Below, piece after piece: positions 25,190-39,158 of a DNA stretch of 64,000 bases (its first letter is position 1; each line of letters begins with the position of its first letter). The position numbers and the translations under genes are program-made. Where the stretch lies: assembly GCA_907165065.1 (NCBI GenBank), contig OU015530.1:45448965-45512964 (forward strand), written 5' to 3'. Source of the DNA: Caprimulgus europaeus (Eukaryota; Chordata; Aves; Caprimulgiformes; Caprimulgidae). The notes under the pieces are model-generated. The model saw only the letters and a program-made list of their open reading frames with translations. It made no database searches and was not told where the DNA came from.

Positions 25190-28100
25190 TTTGGTAAATA
25201 TTGTCAAAAGGAGTTCCTAAATTTGGAAGAAGATGTGGTGTTCTGGATCTAACATTCAAAGATGCTAGGTAACCCCAGCTGTCATTAGTTTTCATGGTAG
25301 TGAATTCAGGACTGCGAAATAAGGGAACTGGCTTTTCACACATGGTGATGCAAAAGTAGAGGTAGCCAAAATCTCGGACAGTTTGGAAAGTATTTGTCTT
25401 ATTTTAAATTTCTGTTCTTTAACTTTACAGTAATAATTATGGCTCCTTCATTAATTGGTGTTTACAATGCCATTGGATTAAGAAATGTGTATATATATCT
25501 GTGAGCTTCTTTGTTTGGTATTTTTTTGTTTCCCTTATTTAGTTCAACTTTTACCATGCCACCTACAGGGAAAAATAATTTAATTTAGCAGAAGCTGTTT
25601 TTATTCTGAGCAAACCTTGATTTAAAGCTGTGGGGATTGTAATTATATTTAGTTATAATGAGCTTGGGTTTTGAAAAAAACCTTGTTATTCAAGTTTGGG
25701 TTTAAAAAAACCACATCAGTTCATGGTGAGTCTAAAGACTGATATTCTACTCCATTAGATCCTGTTTTATTTCTGCTAGTAGGGCTTGGCTAGGAAAATA
25801 AATTCAAACCAAGATTCAGAATTTAGGACTTTTCTGCATCTCGTAGAATCTGGGACATCCAGATATTCAGGAGTGAATGCCTTAGATACACTTCCTTTTC
25901 TGATTTGGATTCACAAAGGTTGAGGAAAATAATAAAGGAAAATACCTTTTTACTCCTCTGCATGACAAAAATAATTTAAGGGAGCTAAGATGGAGAAAGC
26001 CAGAGGTCCTATTTGTTGGTGGAAAGCAAAGTGAAATGGAGGACTCGCAGCTTCTGTGTGGAGTATATGTGGGGTGCTAGGAGAAGAATTTAGACATACT
26101 GAATCTTGTAGCTGCATGTGTCTTGTCTCCACTGTCAGCAGAAAGTTGCATTGTATGTTCAAAATATCTGATCCAGTAGTTATACTCCATTTATCAAGTA
26201 CGACAGAGACTGTCATTCGACTTAATAAAATGTAAGGTGTGATCAGTCTCACTGTAATGTAGTTCAACTAAAATAGGTCAGACAAATGATCTTGAAATGC
26301 ATATTTTTCTTAATTAACTTTAAAAAAGTGCCTAAATTAACTATGTCAGATATAGACATCTACACTCCAGGTTACTGAAATAAGGTGAGATGAAGGCCAC
26401 CCAAAATATTCACAGTTTGGAACTAGCTGGTTCCAGGTTAATAAAATAGGCTGTAGTATTTTTGGTCTGGTTCAGTCTTAGTCTTCCCAGGACATGTGGC
26501 TGACATGCTGGTCTATACTGAAAAGCTAATTGCTATCTTTAAAAGCTTAAGATTTTGGGATAAATTTCTGTCTAAGTGCATACCTGCAGCTAAGCAGTGT
26601 GTTTGTAGTTGGGCTTACATGTTGGCATAGACCTACTCAAAGAACTCAATTCAGTAGAAAGAAACACTACCCTCCTTCCAGATTTTGCTTCCTTTCTGAC
26701 CACCACTGGCCAATGGGTCAACTTTCTCAAAGGCTTTACAGCCAACAAAAGCAGAAAGTGTTTGTTAGAGACAAAGCCCAAGGAAAGAAATATAAAGGGC
26801 ATTGAACTGTCCCAAGTCAAAACATCCCAAGAGAAGGACGTTTGATCTGGGAAGCTTTGGGTTTACTTTTACAGTGTAGGAAAGTAACTTGGAAAGGGTT
26901 AGTGTCATACTGGGTGGGTGGCAGAAGGGGTACACACTAATTGTCACTTCTGTTAAAGAAATGCTGTATCTGTTACCATGCCAATTTTATAAGGGATCTG
27001 AAAAAAGCTCAATACTGAGAATATTAACAAAGTTTAGGTGTACATGTTTTATCAGAAGCAGAAAAGGTTGTAGGAGTCTCCGAGTGTGCTGAAAGGATTA
27101 TTTTCTTAGGCTTTGTGTTATGCTGGTTCATTCCTTTTGATTTTGAATAATCTTTTTATTTCTTCCCTTGAATTCCAGACCAGTTCTTTAACTTAAATCT
27201 GTTGTCTTGCACTGTCTCAGGGAAAAGAGCTGACACTTCTAGAGTTTTCTAGCTTCTTCCTCTTTATAACTTTATTTTCAGAGTTTAACTCAGGATTTGC
27301 CAATAATTGACTGTGAGTTCAATTTTTTTTATCAAATCCTTTTTATAGTCTCTTTCTGCAGTTTCCTAAGCTTGTTATTTTTGCCTTAACCATGTATTAT
27401 AAAAGGAATTGGATCTCTGGGAATTGAGCTGATTCTTTATTTCATCAACAGTAAGTCTCCATCAAGTTAGACTTACTAAAGTCAGCCTGGCTAGTATTTG
27501 TCTTTAACAAGGGATTAAATTTATGCAGTTACCAAGGTTATGAACGTTCTTTTAATTTGCTCCAAAGTTGCTACTAGGTTACTTCAGTATTTTCAATGAG
27601 GTACTGCTCTCAAGGATCTGGCAGGGGAGATGGATCTTGCTTCTTAGCATTGCGGTAATCAAGCTGTAGCCATTTCTTATGTCTCCCGCAGCTTTGTGCC
27701 AAAACTATGCAATTAGTTCCCCTTTTGGTTCTCCAGTGTCTGCTGCACTGTTAAGATGAGATGTTGGTGGCACTTTAGTCACCTCTGATGTAGGTGTGGT
27801 TTTTGTGATTTGTTTATTAGAAGCTATCACCTCTTTCTTTTCTGAAGATTCAGCTAGAGCTCTGCAGAGTTCCCAATCCACACTTTGATGTTAGGGTATC
27901 ATGAGGTAGCAAATTCTCCAGGCATTTGACGATTTCTCCCTCAGGTACTTTTCTGATCATCTGTTCTCTGAATCCTTTGCCAAAGGTGCTCTTTTGTGTT
28001 TCTTGTTGACTCCACAGCACCAATCCATCTAGCCCTCCTACCATCAAGCACTGTACTGTTCTGGTAGTGCCTCATTCAGTTCTCTGGTTCTTCCTGTTAA

Positions 28101-31100
28101 TCTTTTGGTCTTTAGGTGGGGAAGAGTGATGATAAAATTATTTACATTGGTATTTATAAATCTTATTCCTCTCCTACTTTAATTTGGGGTATAACTGAAG
28201 CAGGTAACATGTTTTAAATGGAGATGAAGTTAACAGCAAGGTTCCATGTCCTAATTGGGTTATCCATAGTTTGAAGTTGTCTAAGAGGAACCAGATTTTT
28301 AAAATTCTTTCAGTGATGGAAGGAGTCATTTTATGACAAATGCTAATATACTTCAAAGGTGGAGGGAACAGGTGAAAGTCAAGCCAGTGCTTGTGCTAAA
28401 AATTTAAAGTCACCCTATCAGTGCTCTTTGCTTTCAGAGTAAAACTGACAAGTCTCCTGAAATATCTAGTTCAAACGTGTCATTTGCCATTGACTAGCAG
28501 GCATTTGTTTCCAAAGCTGGTAGAAGCAGTTTTCATTCGTAGTGCCTTCTCAGTGATTGATTTGTTTCTTTCTGTTTTTCTTTCAGAGAACTTAATTGCA
28601 CTATGTTTTTTTCAAAAACAAGCACATCAAATGTCACAATATTAGCATAATCATAAAAATGTCAAGCATTCAGTGCATTTGCAATGTGTCAGAGCTTACT
28701 ACAGAATGTATTTTTTCACACAATTAATGTGAGTCTCTGGGACATGCCTTTGAATGGGCAGCTCTTAAAAAGGTGACAAGCGAATGCTATAAATTATTCC
28801 CATTAAGGAAAAAGTAGTTTGTCCCTAAAGTAGAATAATGTTGATCCTAAGGGAACAGACAGATGTTAACGGTCATACAAGAAGAGGAAAGGTTACTGAT
28901 CCTGCAGTTGTATTCTGTGCAAATTCCCGCTGTGTCTGGCTGACCCCATTGATCTCCACCTGCAAGAACCTGGAAACCTGCATTACATATTTCAATGCCT
29001 TTCATAATCCAGATACCACTATTTGTGTAATGGGTAGTATTGTTTTTTAACTATAGGTAGTTGACAAATGCTATGTATTTAAGATGACTGTATAAGTTAA
29101 AAAGAACCAGGTACATATTAATAAATGTACTATTTTTTGTATTGTAGCTGGACTTGTATAGACTATGTTGCACTGCTTGTACTAACTGCAATAGCATTAT
29201 TCTGGAAGGATTTGGGACTGTGGATCTCAATGGTAAGGATGTAAGTGTGAGAAATGGGAGTTTCAGGTACAGTCTGTAAAGCAACTATTATACATTTCTG
29301 TCCAGAGTCCCTATATTTTCCTTGGCTGTTACAAAGGGAAATAGCCACAAAATTCAATACAGTTACATACTTTAAAATTTGAACATAGGAACCCAATTTA
29401 TTGTCAGTGCAATAATTTGATTTCCAACCTCCTCTTTTGGATTGAATCCAGAGCTCTTCACTCTTTCACATTTGTGAAAGCTATCTTCATTAAGCTCATA
29501 ACTGCAATGGTGAGACTATTACCTGAAAAGATTCCTCGGCATTGTTTTTTCCATGCATGGAAAGACATCTTAGCATAGACTTAGTCCCCAGCGTTCTGGT
29601 ATGACCACAGGAGAGGAAAGCAAGCATGCTGTGAGCAGGGGTGTCCTCCTCCTTACTTTCTCTGAACATCCCACTATAGGTTTTGCTGAGGAATATCTTG
29701 TGGTATCACAGGCAGAAGTTTGCCTTTTGCATATTTTCAATTGTGGAAAATACAATGGAATATAAATAGGTCACACAACTGGCAAAATGCACCAAACATG
29801 TAACCTTCTCCCTCTAAATGAGTTAATGGAAAGTGATAGCCTGGTAAGCCCCTCCATTTGTGCTAAGCACAGAGTAATTACAGGTAGCCTTTCCTTTCTG
29901 TCTTCCTAATGTGCCTAGTCCTTTCCCTTTAAGCAATAGAAATTAAATCTCCTTGCTGGGTTTGCTCTTCTGCTTTATGATACAGTGAAAACTGTGCCAG
30001 CTGGTGCTAGTGTGATGGTAACACCACTGGTGGATGCTCCCTGGTTATGGACTGCAACAAATGGTTTACTTCAACCTCAGCTACCAAAGGGCCCTCAGGT
30101 GGTAAATACTGCGCTGGGTTAGAACTGACAATGAATGGCTGGATCTGCATCCCATGACTACTCTTCTGCCCTGTTCTGTCCCTAGAGAGTACTTTTTTGC
30201 TACTTTTCCCTTCTTTTTTCTACAACTACCTCTCTGAGCCTCACAGCATGTTTGGTGTTCATTGTCAGAAGCTGTGTTCAGCCTCACAGGCCTCTTTATG
30301 AGCAGAAAGGAGAGAATGGTGGCTTCAGTCTGAGAACTGAACGTGAATGCAGGGGAGAGATGTACACATGCACACGCAGACCCACTGCAGTGAGTGAAGA
30401 GGACATTTTGCTCATTCCTTCTCTTTCACCTCTCTTTACATTCTTCTCTGGCCAAGGAAATTTTATTTCCTTTCCTGTGGTTTTTGAACACCTCTAACCT
30501 TTCCTAGTCTGCTAGGTATGACTTAGTATTCCCTGAAGTGATGATGGGATTATATCAGAGATATCAAAGGAAATGGCTTTGGCAGCAGTAAGCAGTGATA
30601 ATAAAACAGTTGCAAGTCAGATTTTGTAATCCATCTGCTGTACATCCAGGCCCCAAGGACAGATTCAAATATACATGCGAATATTTCGGAAAACATTCCA
30701 CATAGCTGTGCTATAGAAATAACCTCCTTTAAAATCCTAAGCACTGAACTGTTTGCAATTGCCTGTGTAATATGTACTTTTCTGTACATTAAATTCTTCT
30801 CTGTGCTCTGAGACAACAGTCATTTTCAACAAGTAAGAACAGGCCCTGCCCTTACCTCAGGGATGTGACTAGCTAGCAGCAGAGAAGCAGTGCTTTTCTG
30901 TGGAGCAGTAAGACCAGTGGAAATAATCAGAATTCAGGGACTGAAGAGTTTAAGCAGAAAATCATTTGTATGCATGTGAAAAAAACTTAGGCAGCTTTCT
31001 AAATTATTTGCAGGTGGTTTTTTTAATCCATCTATAAAGATTAAAATGATGGCAGATTTTTCCAAAGTCTCTCTTTAAAATGAGTTTTGAAGACAGTTTC

Positions 31101-32049
31101 CAGGTAATGTACATTTTCCATTCAGCAATTCATCTGATGCCATGCCAGGCTCCTGCCCTGCTCCTGCTAAAGGCAATGTAAGATTTGACATTGATGTCAT
31201 GAGGACAGCAGCAAAATATTTCAGTCATTGCATACACTCAGACCTCAGTATGAGGGATCCATCCCTGTCATAAGGACCTGTGTACAGCTGCAGAAGCATG
31301 GAGGGTTTTTAGGAGAATGGTGTCTACACTTCCAGGTGTGTCTTCTGGTCTGATGTGGAGATACCCCATGGGAAGTGCTACCTCTGCAGTCCACAGAAAG
31401 GGACTTAGGGTGTACGGGTATGTAATCAGGGGCCAGCCACTGCTCCTCTGCTCTGCAGGTTGAGGCAGCACAGCTCTTTCTTATTCTTTCTCTCCTGTGA
31501 ACAAGAGTTGCAAAGGGTGTGTGTCTTGTTCCGCTACCAGCAAGACAGTCATGTTCTCCAGCTGAATTTGTAACTTGCACTTTACAACCTAAAAATCCTC
31601 AATCTGCTCCCTGATCTGTTAGCTGAAATAGAGGTTTTCACACCTGTATCTGCAGAAGATTCATACTGCCTTCTTGTTTCTTCCCTATAGGAGACCATTG
31701 AATTTTATTCCTTAGCACACATTGTCTACCTTCAGAAAGCACAAATGTCTTTGCATTATGGCCTCATGTGAAGTCAATCACTTTTGCCTGTCAAGAGTAA
31801 AGAGGAAAATGTATAAACAAAATGGAAAGCATAGTAAGATGGCAAGGAAAGGAAAACAAAAGAGTGTGCTCCAGAACATTACATCTCTTTGGGTGACTTC
31901 ACTGAGATACACATTGAAGGGAGAGACCTTTTTACTATTACTCCTCAGAACCAAAAGATAAAAAATTGCTTTGCTGGAGGCCACTTATTCCTGTCTGCAT
32001 TCATATACAGATGATTTGTTTCAGCGCATAAGGACATATCCTGGAGTGT

Positions 32050-32075
32050 TGAAGTCAATGGGAATTTTGCTACTG
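32050..32075. repeat. Short scrap of an ancient palindromic repeat
   Basis: TTGAAGTCAATGGGAATTTTGC matches the general pattern of a common old sauropsid repeat built around TGAAGTCAATGG. Only about 25 bases are convincing, so this is weak. Confidence 0.25.
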
Positions 32076-32323
32076 AATATAGGAAAAAGCATTTTACCTC
32101 TGTCTCTGATGATTGATGTCACCAAGATTTTGGAGGGGTTTTACTGCTTTTACAAAAGTCTCATCTTGTGTTTTCTTCCTGGTGCCTAATACCTCCACTG
32201 TGAGTGGCATTTCACTGTGCCTGTTTACCAGGATGTGGTTCCTTGTGAATTCAGGGAGAAGGTTACACACTGGAAAGGCATGTGAAACCAGTACTTACAG
32301 GGAAATAAGTAATTAAGACAGGT

Positions 32324-32363
32324 GAATAGAGGAGGACACATAAGAATAGACGAGGATACATAA
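32324..32363 (+). repeat. 20-bp tandem duplication
   Basis: The units GAATAGAGGAGGACACATAA and GAATAGACGAGGATACATAA lie directly next to each other and differ at two positions. It is a simple tandem duplication in unique sequence. Confidence 0.9.
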
Positions 32364-33751
32364 AAAATAACAATTTTACAAAGTAGGTGTCTGAGAACAA
32401 GAAGTAGGATCTGAGAAGGTGAGGTTTCAGGTGAACTCCTAGCACAGAACAGACCTGGTTATATCAGATCCTCGACTTGTGCACTCTCAGCTGCTCCTTC
32501 CTCTCTGGAGTCTTTCCAGGGCAGATGGTGCAGCTGAGGCTGCATGGCCTGAGGCAGAGTGTTGCAAAAATTGTTTGTCTCTTATTTTTTTTCTTTCTCT
32601 CTTCAGGTAGTGTAAGCTAAGGTCTAAGTCTGGACTTATTGTTTTCCTGTGGTTGAAACCATAGAGGATTTGGACTGTAATAATGACAACAGATTGTATC
32701 TTTTATTGTCTTTGGATGGTCTGACAGCAGGTCAGTATTAGCAGTGATTCTCAGAGCATTAAGGATTATCTGCCTGTCATATTTTATTTTTCTCCTTTAT
32801 GCCCCTCCTAAAAAACAAGTTATCCAGACAGCCAGCCTGAACAGAGAAATCCAAGGAAAACTTATTTTTTTTTTTAAAAAAAAAGCCAGTCAAGATTTCT
32901 TGCATTAGTTAACTTACTGGAGCCTGTGCAAACCTGGATTCTTGTTGATCTACTGGGGTATTGTCAAGACCATGCACAGCCATAGTTTTCTAGTGATGGT
33001 AGCATTTTCTTTCCCCAACAACTGACTCCAAGCAGGCTAAATCTGTATTTTGGGGAGGCCAGTATTCCCCCAGTAATATTTCTGTGCGCTGTCAGTGAAT
33101 GGATCATTCTGCAAATCACCAGCAGCTGCTCTCATTCAGTAGGTGGTGACTGAAAATTCCTAAAGTAGGGAAAAACATTCAGGGAATTTTGTCCAAGAGC
33201 TGAATTTTTCTCTATATTTGTTTGTTTTCATAGTTCTGTTATGTTTACATTTCACTCTGAGGCCTTCACATCTTCTCTAAAGTTGTTTTTGTTTAGTTCT
33301 TCAATAAAGGGTCTAATTTTATATATGTAATTATGCTCTTTTCTCTTAAGAACTGCTAAATAGAAAATAAGTTTCTCCAGAATATTCTAATTTGGATTCC
33401 ACCTCTTTTCTGCAGAATAACTTTAGAAGTGTTAGAATGATGTCTCTGAATGTGAACAGTAGCAAAGCTGAGACCCAAACAGAGAAATATGCAGTCTTTC
33501 TCAAAACGTGTTGAGACATCCCCCTGCAGCTGTGATGGGCTATCAGCACATCTCCACCCTTTCACCAGAGGCAACCTCTTACAGGCAACTTTGTCTTCAG
33601 ACTTCAGTTGTATATCATCTGTTCTCAACTAGTGTCAAAAGACCCAGGAGTTTTCTGTCTGTCTGCTGGGAGCATTGATCCACTCACCACAACTACGTAC
33701 AAGATGTGAGGTCTTTCCTTCCCTTGCACTCTCTCTCTTTCTTTCTTATTT

Positions 33752-33768
33752 AAAAAAAAAAAAAAAAA
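33752..33768 (+). repeat. Poly-A run of 17 after a CT-rich tract
   Basis: The plus strand shows a CT-rich tract (CTCTCTCTTTCTTTC) leading into an A run. There is no recognisable retrocopy body. Confidence 0.85.
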
Positions 33769-34567
33769 GCTGTCAGTATTTCAGAAAGTGTGAGCAGCAG
33801 ATCTTTGTGTACTTTAATCCATAAATAAACATTTCTTCTTTTGAACTTCATTAAAATTGGATGTGTTTTCACTGTAAAACGCTCCAGCATCCCTATCATT
33901 TAGACATATACAGTGATGAATATTGCAATTAATTTTTGTCTGTAGGAATCCTTGTGGTCTAGAAATACTCAATTTATGCCAAAAAAAGTAAATAAGAGTC
34001 AGACAACAAGATATGTTGCTTATAACAGCAATTTTAGAGCAAGATATAAAACTCTGCTCCTGCTGTTTTAACAGGCTGGGCCAAATGCATCTTTGTTGTT
34101 CTGACCTACCTTTCAGGGGAGTTGTGGAGATCTGCATTGGGTTTACCTTCTGCACAATTATATCAGACTTTGGTATTACTTGTTGATGTATTACATTCAA
34201 ATCTCCAGCTTTTCCTTTTATGCTTTTGACCTGAATAAAGGAATTCCTGCTTTTAAATGCTCATCAATCAGTGCTGCAGTTAAGCTGATAAAAAAGCTAA
34301 GGCTAAGTCAGTGTTAGTTTAGCCAACTGTAACATTACTGACAATATTTGTCAGCAAAAGATTTTAATTAGACCAGCATAATAAGATCAGTAGGTTAAGA
34401 CAAAGCAAATTACTAAAACTAAAAAGGGATTCTGATGACAAACAAGCCCTGATGATTGGGAGGATGAATTTTTTGCTACTGGTGTTTGGGTGGTATGTGG
34501 GGATGGAGAGACAGTCCTAATCACATGAGAAATCACATAAAAATAATACTGGAGTGCTGGAATGCTG

Positions 34568-34672
34568 CGTCGGTGTCAGGAAGGCTTGCAAGAGTGTGAT
34601 CAAGTGCTGTGCAAACTTCCTGCATAGCCTTGCGTGTGGTGACACCCTCTCTCCGCACCGGTGGGGCTGACG
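34568..34672. other. Small GC-rich CpG cluster
   Basis: Six CpG dinucleotides occur in about 105 bases (in TGCGTCGG, TGCGTG, TCCGCACCGG and GACGTG), within a locally GC-rich pocket. It is far too short for a classical CpG island. It could be a remnant regulatory element or an unrecognised old repeat. Confidence 0.35.
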
Positions 34673-37600
34673 TGTGCTTGCCTTAGGTGCCAAGCATGTA
34701 ACCAGGGCTGGAGGGCTGTGAAAAGTGGAATTGCAGAGACAGCAGGTACTTGTACTGGGAGCAGTGGAGGGCAGTGGAAGGGCAGGTGGAATAGGACCTA
34801 CTGAAATTTGTGTCTGAAATTAAGAATAGGTGGGGAGAAAAATGGGAGGAGGAGGCAGGGAATGGCAGTATTTTTTTAAGAAGAAGTAAGAATAGAGAGG
34901 CAAAAAGAAACGGATCGTTTGGTGTTTGAAGATGGAAATATTTGGGCTAAATAACCCACTGCTGGATTCCTCTCTCTTTCTCTCCATATATAGCTTCTTT
35001 GTTCTGATTTCTGTTAATTATTCAGGCCCCTGTTTTATTTCCCCCTGCCTGCTCATGGGTTTCCTGAGACCTGCTAGCACAGGGAGGTTTTCACAGCCTG
35101 CAGTGTTGATTCTGAGAAGTGTGAAGGAAACAGAACCATACTGGATGATGTGACTCACCTTGGAGAAGTTGCTGTTTTCCGGCTGAGTGAAAGTGGAATG
35201 TTTCAACCCTGCTGGTTCAGATGTTTTAATGGACATTGCTGCAGTAGAGAAACCCTTGTCTGCACATCTTGCTCAGCCCTGCATAGGAGAATAACAAGTT
35301 ACATACTAACATAAATGTTTAATGATTTATAATAAAAAAAATAGATGGTGAGCAAAATAATAGGTTAATTGACTATAGAGTCCTAAATTCCCCAAAATGT
35401 AGCATTCCAGCCAAATATGGCTGAAATATCAGCTGTCATATGATGAATATTTTAAAGAAGATTCTATTATACACCTAGGGGTTCATTTGCTCCAGTAATG
35501 AGGACAGTTACCTCTAGGGAAGGGAAACTATATTATGCTTGCCACTTAACCAGGGGCTGGTTTGACAGGCATCAGCTCAGAATATATGTGTATATGTAGG
35601 GAATCACAGCAGCTTGTCTCTAGCTTACTGAGCAGGAATGTTGTGCTGTACAATACTTTGGGTTTCTATCTATGGATTTGTGCATGGCACTGAGTGGGAT
35701 TCAGACTATTTTTATTACTGAGCCTCATTGTTGAGGTGGAATCCATCACCTACTAAATATTAAATCAGCAGATTTTTAAAAGAGCAATACTGTCTCTGCT
35801 GACTTGAACATCCTTATGTGGCCCAGAGGAAAAGAGAAACAAAGACAAGATGAGAAAACTATCGTCTTTTGCATTCTTCTTAATATTAATGATTTCTCTA
35901 AAGTTTTAAAACTATTGAAGGCAAAAAGTGAGATAGAACTTTCACATGGGTAAGAAATGACCCAGGTGAAAAAAACCCAACAACCCATACATTATAAAAC
36001 AGCAGTGAAACTTCTGGAGTTGACTTATTAGTTGGAAGAGATGGAGAAAATGCATCAACAGATTATTTTTTAAACCAGTTTTGTTTAATGGTTTCCAAAT
36101 AAACGTGTCTGGGAATTATTAGGAATGTGTCAATTCAAAATTATTTGAAGAATTTAATAGAAATGTAATTTATGTCAGATTTCACACTGAGTATTTCTTC
36201 TGAAACCTAATGTTTGCAAATGCTGAAGTTTTGAGATATCTGCTCAACTTATATGGTATTGTCCATCTTTTTTGAAGGTAATCCTTGCACTTCATAGGCA
36301 ATACCTAAAGGCAGCAATCTGTAAGGTTTCTGAAATACCTGTATTTTCCTATATGAATATTCATCACACACCACTACACAAAAGCCATCTCTGTCACCTG
36401 TAAAGTGTCTGCACAAAAGTAACTTATATGATAATAAGCAGGTAAGTGAAATAACAAAGACATGATAAATGAGGGTACTTTTTTTTTTTTATCCTGCAAA
36501 ATAGTCACATCATCCTTTCAGTTCAAGAAGTAAAAATGAATAACTGTTTCAACAATCTTCTAGAGGCAGTGAAGATTCTTTAAAAATTTCTGGTTACTGC
36601 TGCTAGGTCAGAAGCTTCCTTCTTATGTCACATTTTTAAGACCTCTGTTGGCATACCAAAATGTCCTGGATGCCCTGACATTTTAAACGGTACATCCCAT
36701 CTTATAGTAGAAGAATTCCAGTTCTTTGATTAATGTAAAATAATTCTCTTTGTTTAGCTAGATGAGTTATCTAGATTTCGGAATACAAGTGATTTATTGT
36801 GATGCTTTGTTAGATAAACGGATCCCTCAATGCAATAAAAAGACAAAATGAAAATACTCATTAAGTTGATGCCTTTGCATAATTCACATGCATTTTTTAA
36901 GATCATGTTACATATTTATCAGTTTCTTAGTCACAGAGTTGCCACCATGAATGCTGTGTAAATATGTGTATATCTGAGCTGCTTTGTAGGGGTGAGCGGA
37001 GGTAAGGAAAAAAATATAATTTGAGAAAGGTGAGGTAGTAAGTGAGTTGAGGAGTTAGGAAGGAGTCTGAGTTATATAGTTCCCAGTCTATACATCTGAA
37101 TCTTTAGAGGTTGTAGTGTTTCCTCTCTCAGTATAACTCTTTATGTGTATTGGGAGTTTTGATCAATTTTTGATGTCATCAAAAACCCAATAGTTATTAT
37201 TTTTCACCTTGAGATAAGGGTTAAATAATCTTAAATTGACCCAGGACCATGAAGTTCTTTGTCATCCTATATATTAATTACTTATGGTGTTTTTAATTGT
37301 GTATGAAAAAGAGACTATTTAAATAAAAACATGCTTTTTGTTTTAATGAAAAGTTGTATTTTTGGAGTTTGTTTTAGATTTGTGCATGCTTGTTGTGATG
37401 TCCTGTTCTGTTAGGAATGACTGTAAGATGGAAACATAAAGACTTGGGAAGTTTGTGAAAGTTAAATGAGGTTTTGGTTTAGTTTGGTTTTTTTTTCCCC
37501 CACTTTCAATAAAGCATGGGAGCTTATTCTTTCAGATTGTGATAGAAAATAAATGAATATTTCCAGCATCATATAGCTCAGAAATTTTTTTCCATGGTGG

Positions 37601-37794
37601 TAACAGCAAATTGGGAGGAAGGGTGTTTGGAGTGATAGACAAATGTCTGCACAAAGCAAGTAATTTTATCCCAGAAACCTGTAAAACTTATGTAGCATGG
37701 TGCTTCATTTTAAACAAAGTCTAAATCCACTGGAACTCACACTTGGTACTAACACTGAAAGTCCCAGCCCAAAGAACTCTTCCCTTAATTTATC

Positions 37795-37819
37795 TTTTTT
37801 TTTTTTTTTTTTTTTTTTT
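37795..37819 (+). repeat. Poly-T run of 25
   Basis: This is an uninterrupted T run, the longest mononucleotide run I found in the window. It would be the 3' end of a minus-strand retroposon if one existed, but no body is recognised to its right. Confidence 0.9.
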
Positions 37820-39090
37820 AAATATTTCCTATTCTTCCAGATTTCTTAGACCTTTAGCATGTCTTAGATTTGATTTACTATGAAGAGGTAAGGGAATAAT
37901 TTTACTTGGCATACAACAATCAGACACCAGTTCTACAACTTCCAGAAGGTCTGAACGTCATCTGCTGTTTCTAGGTGTGGTTCAGAAATGTCACAGCTGC
38001 CTGCAGTGTCCGAGATGGAAATGTGGAACTTCCACCAGTAGACTTGTCCCAGCCCTGCTGTTGGAGGAGCCATTCCAGGAGCTCTTGTATATGTACTTTA
38101 TGAAGGCATACCTAGGTGTGCTACCTCACTTTAAGTGTGTGGTTTTGACTTACAGTGCAATGGGTAAAAATGGGTCACCATTAATAATCTTATCTAATCT
38201 GTAAGAGATCCTGTGGAAGGAAGCAAGCAAGTGGTCTGAATGTGCTGCTAGAAGTCGTAATGAAGATTTCTTGAAACAATGGGAGATTTGGGGAAGTAAG
38301 TTGTTGACATGGAAATCTGCACTCGACAAAGCTCTGGAGGTCAAAATAAAGATGGTTGGGTATAAACTCGTAAGTTTCTCTCCCCCAAAGGCCTCAGCAT
38401 GAACCTTCCACTGCCAGGGTCTTCTTTAGGAGCTATATGACTGACATTCAATGCCTGAGATTTGTAGAAGGCTTATTTAATTGCCACATGTACCTATCCC
38501 CTATTTTGCTCGTCTGCTCATTTTTCTTTCCAACTCACTGTTATAACCAGTGATTTTAGCCAGGAGCAGCTAAAATGACAGAAATCTATAAAAGGGGTTC
38601 ATGGTTGGAAGTAGAGCACTACATGCTGAGTGTTGCCTGCTAGCATTTTACTTGGATTTTAAGTGAGGGGGGAGGAAAATATGAGTCCTCATCTTTGTTT
38701 TTAATTAATGCAGACACAATTTTCATTCTGAACTGTCACACACTGGAAATCAAAGGAACCTTGTATAAATGATAAGGAATAAAAAAGGTTCTCCCGATTA
38801 GTAATGGAAAACATTTTCAAACAAGATCTACAGAATTACGATAGGGCTGGCACTTCCTCAAGGTGAAAGTCTCTCAAAATCATAACATAAATTATTGATT
38901 TGTCCAAGTCTCTTCTCCATAGGAGATTTACAGTCTCATTTTCATAGTTGTCTTAAGCAGGGAGGGGAAACAGATTCTTATCTAGGTCAGAATGAAAGCA
39001 TCTTATTTTTACTAAATAATAATAAAACCCTATTTTAGCTAAAGTGAGTTGCTATGCTATGAAATTATGGGGCTTACTGCTCTGACATTT
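37820..39090. other. Unique non-coding DNA with a TATA-like site
   Basis: No gene or repeat family was recognised. The only signal is a strong TATA-box-like sequence at 38586. Confidence 0.45.
38586..38597 (+). promoter_or_regulatory. TATA-box-like sequence
   Basis: CTATAAAAGGGG is close to an ideal TATA box with a G-rich downstream flank. No open frame, splice donor or CpG island downstream supports a promoter. AT-rich DNA yields such matches by chance. Confidence 0.2.
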
Positions 39091-39158
39091 GTGTAATGTC
39101 AGGAATAACTCCATTTAAGCAAACAGATTTACAGCTGTGTAAGTGTAATCAGAGCCAC
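39091..39158. repeat. Degenerate palindromic ancient repeat, copy 3
   Basis: The order GTGTAATGTCAGGAATAACT, CCATTTAAG, TTTACAGCTGTGTAAGTG, AATCAGAGCC follows the GTGTAAATCAGGAGTAACTC / TTACACCAGTGTAA / ATCAG layout of an old, partly self-complementary interspersed repeat seen widely in sauropsid genomes. It is heavily mutated, with no coding capacity. Confidence 0.5.

Larger units (their letters stand above)
23990..32323. other. Unique AT-rich non-coding DNA
   Basis: No gene or repeat family was recognised across this interval apart from a short tandem repeat near 25.17 kb and a scrap of palindromic repeat at 32.05 kb. All open frames are about 105 codons or fewer, spread over all six frames. 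Confidence 0.5.
32364..37794. other. Unique AT-rich non-coding DNA
   Basis: No repeat family or gene was recognised. It contains a 17-base A run at 33752-33768 after a CT-rich stretch, and a small CpG cluster at about 34.6 kb. Confidence 0.5.

Noticed and set aside
29469-29486. CTTTCACA-TT-TGTGAAAG palindrome as an operator
   Set aside because: A bacterial-type operator makes no sense in this genomic setting, and 8-bp arms are common by chance.
33814-34200. Minus-strand open frame of 128 codons
   Set aside because: Low-information composition, no domain, no supporting splice or promoter context.
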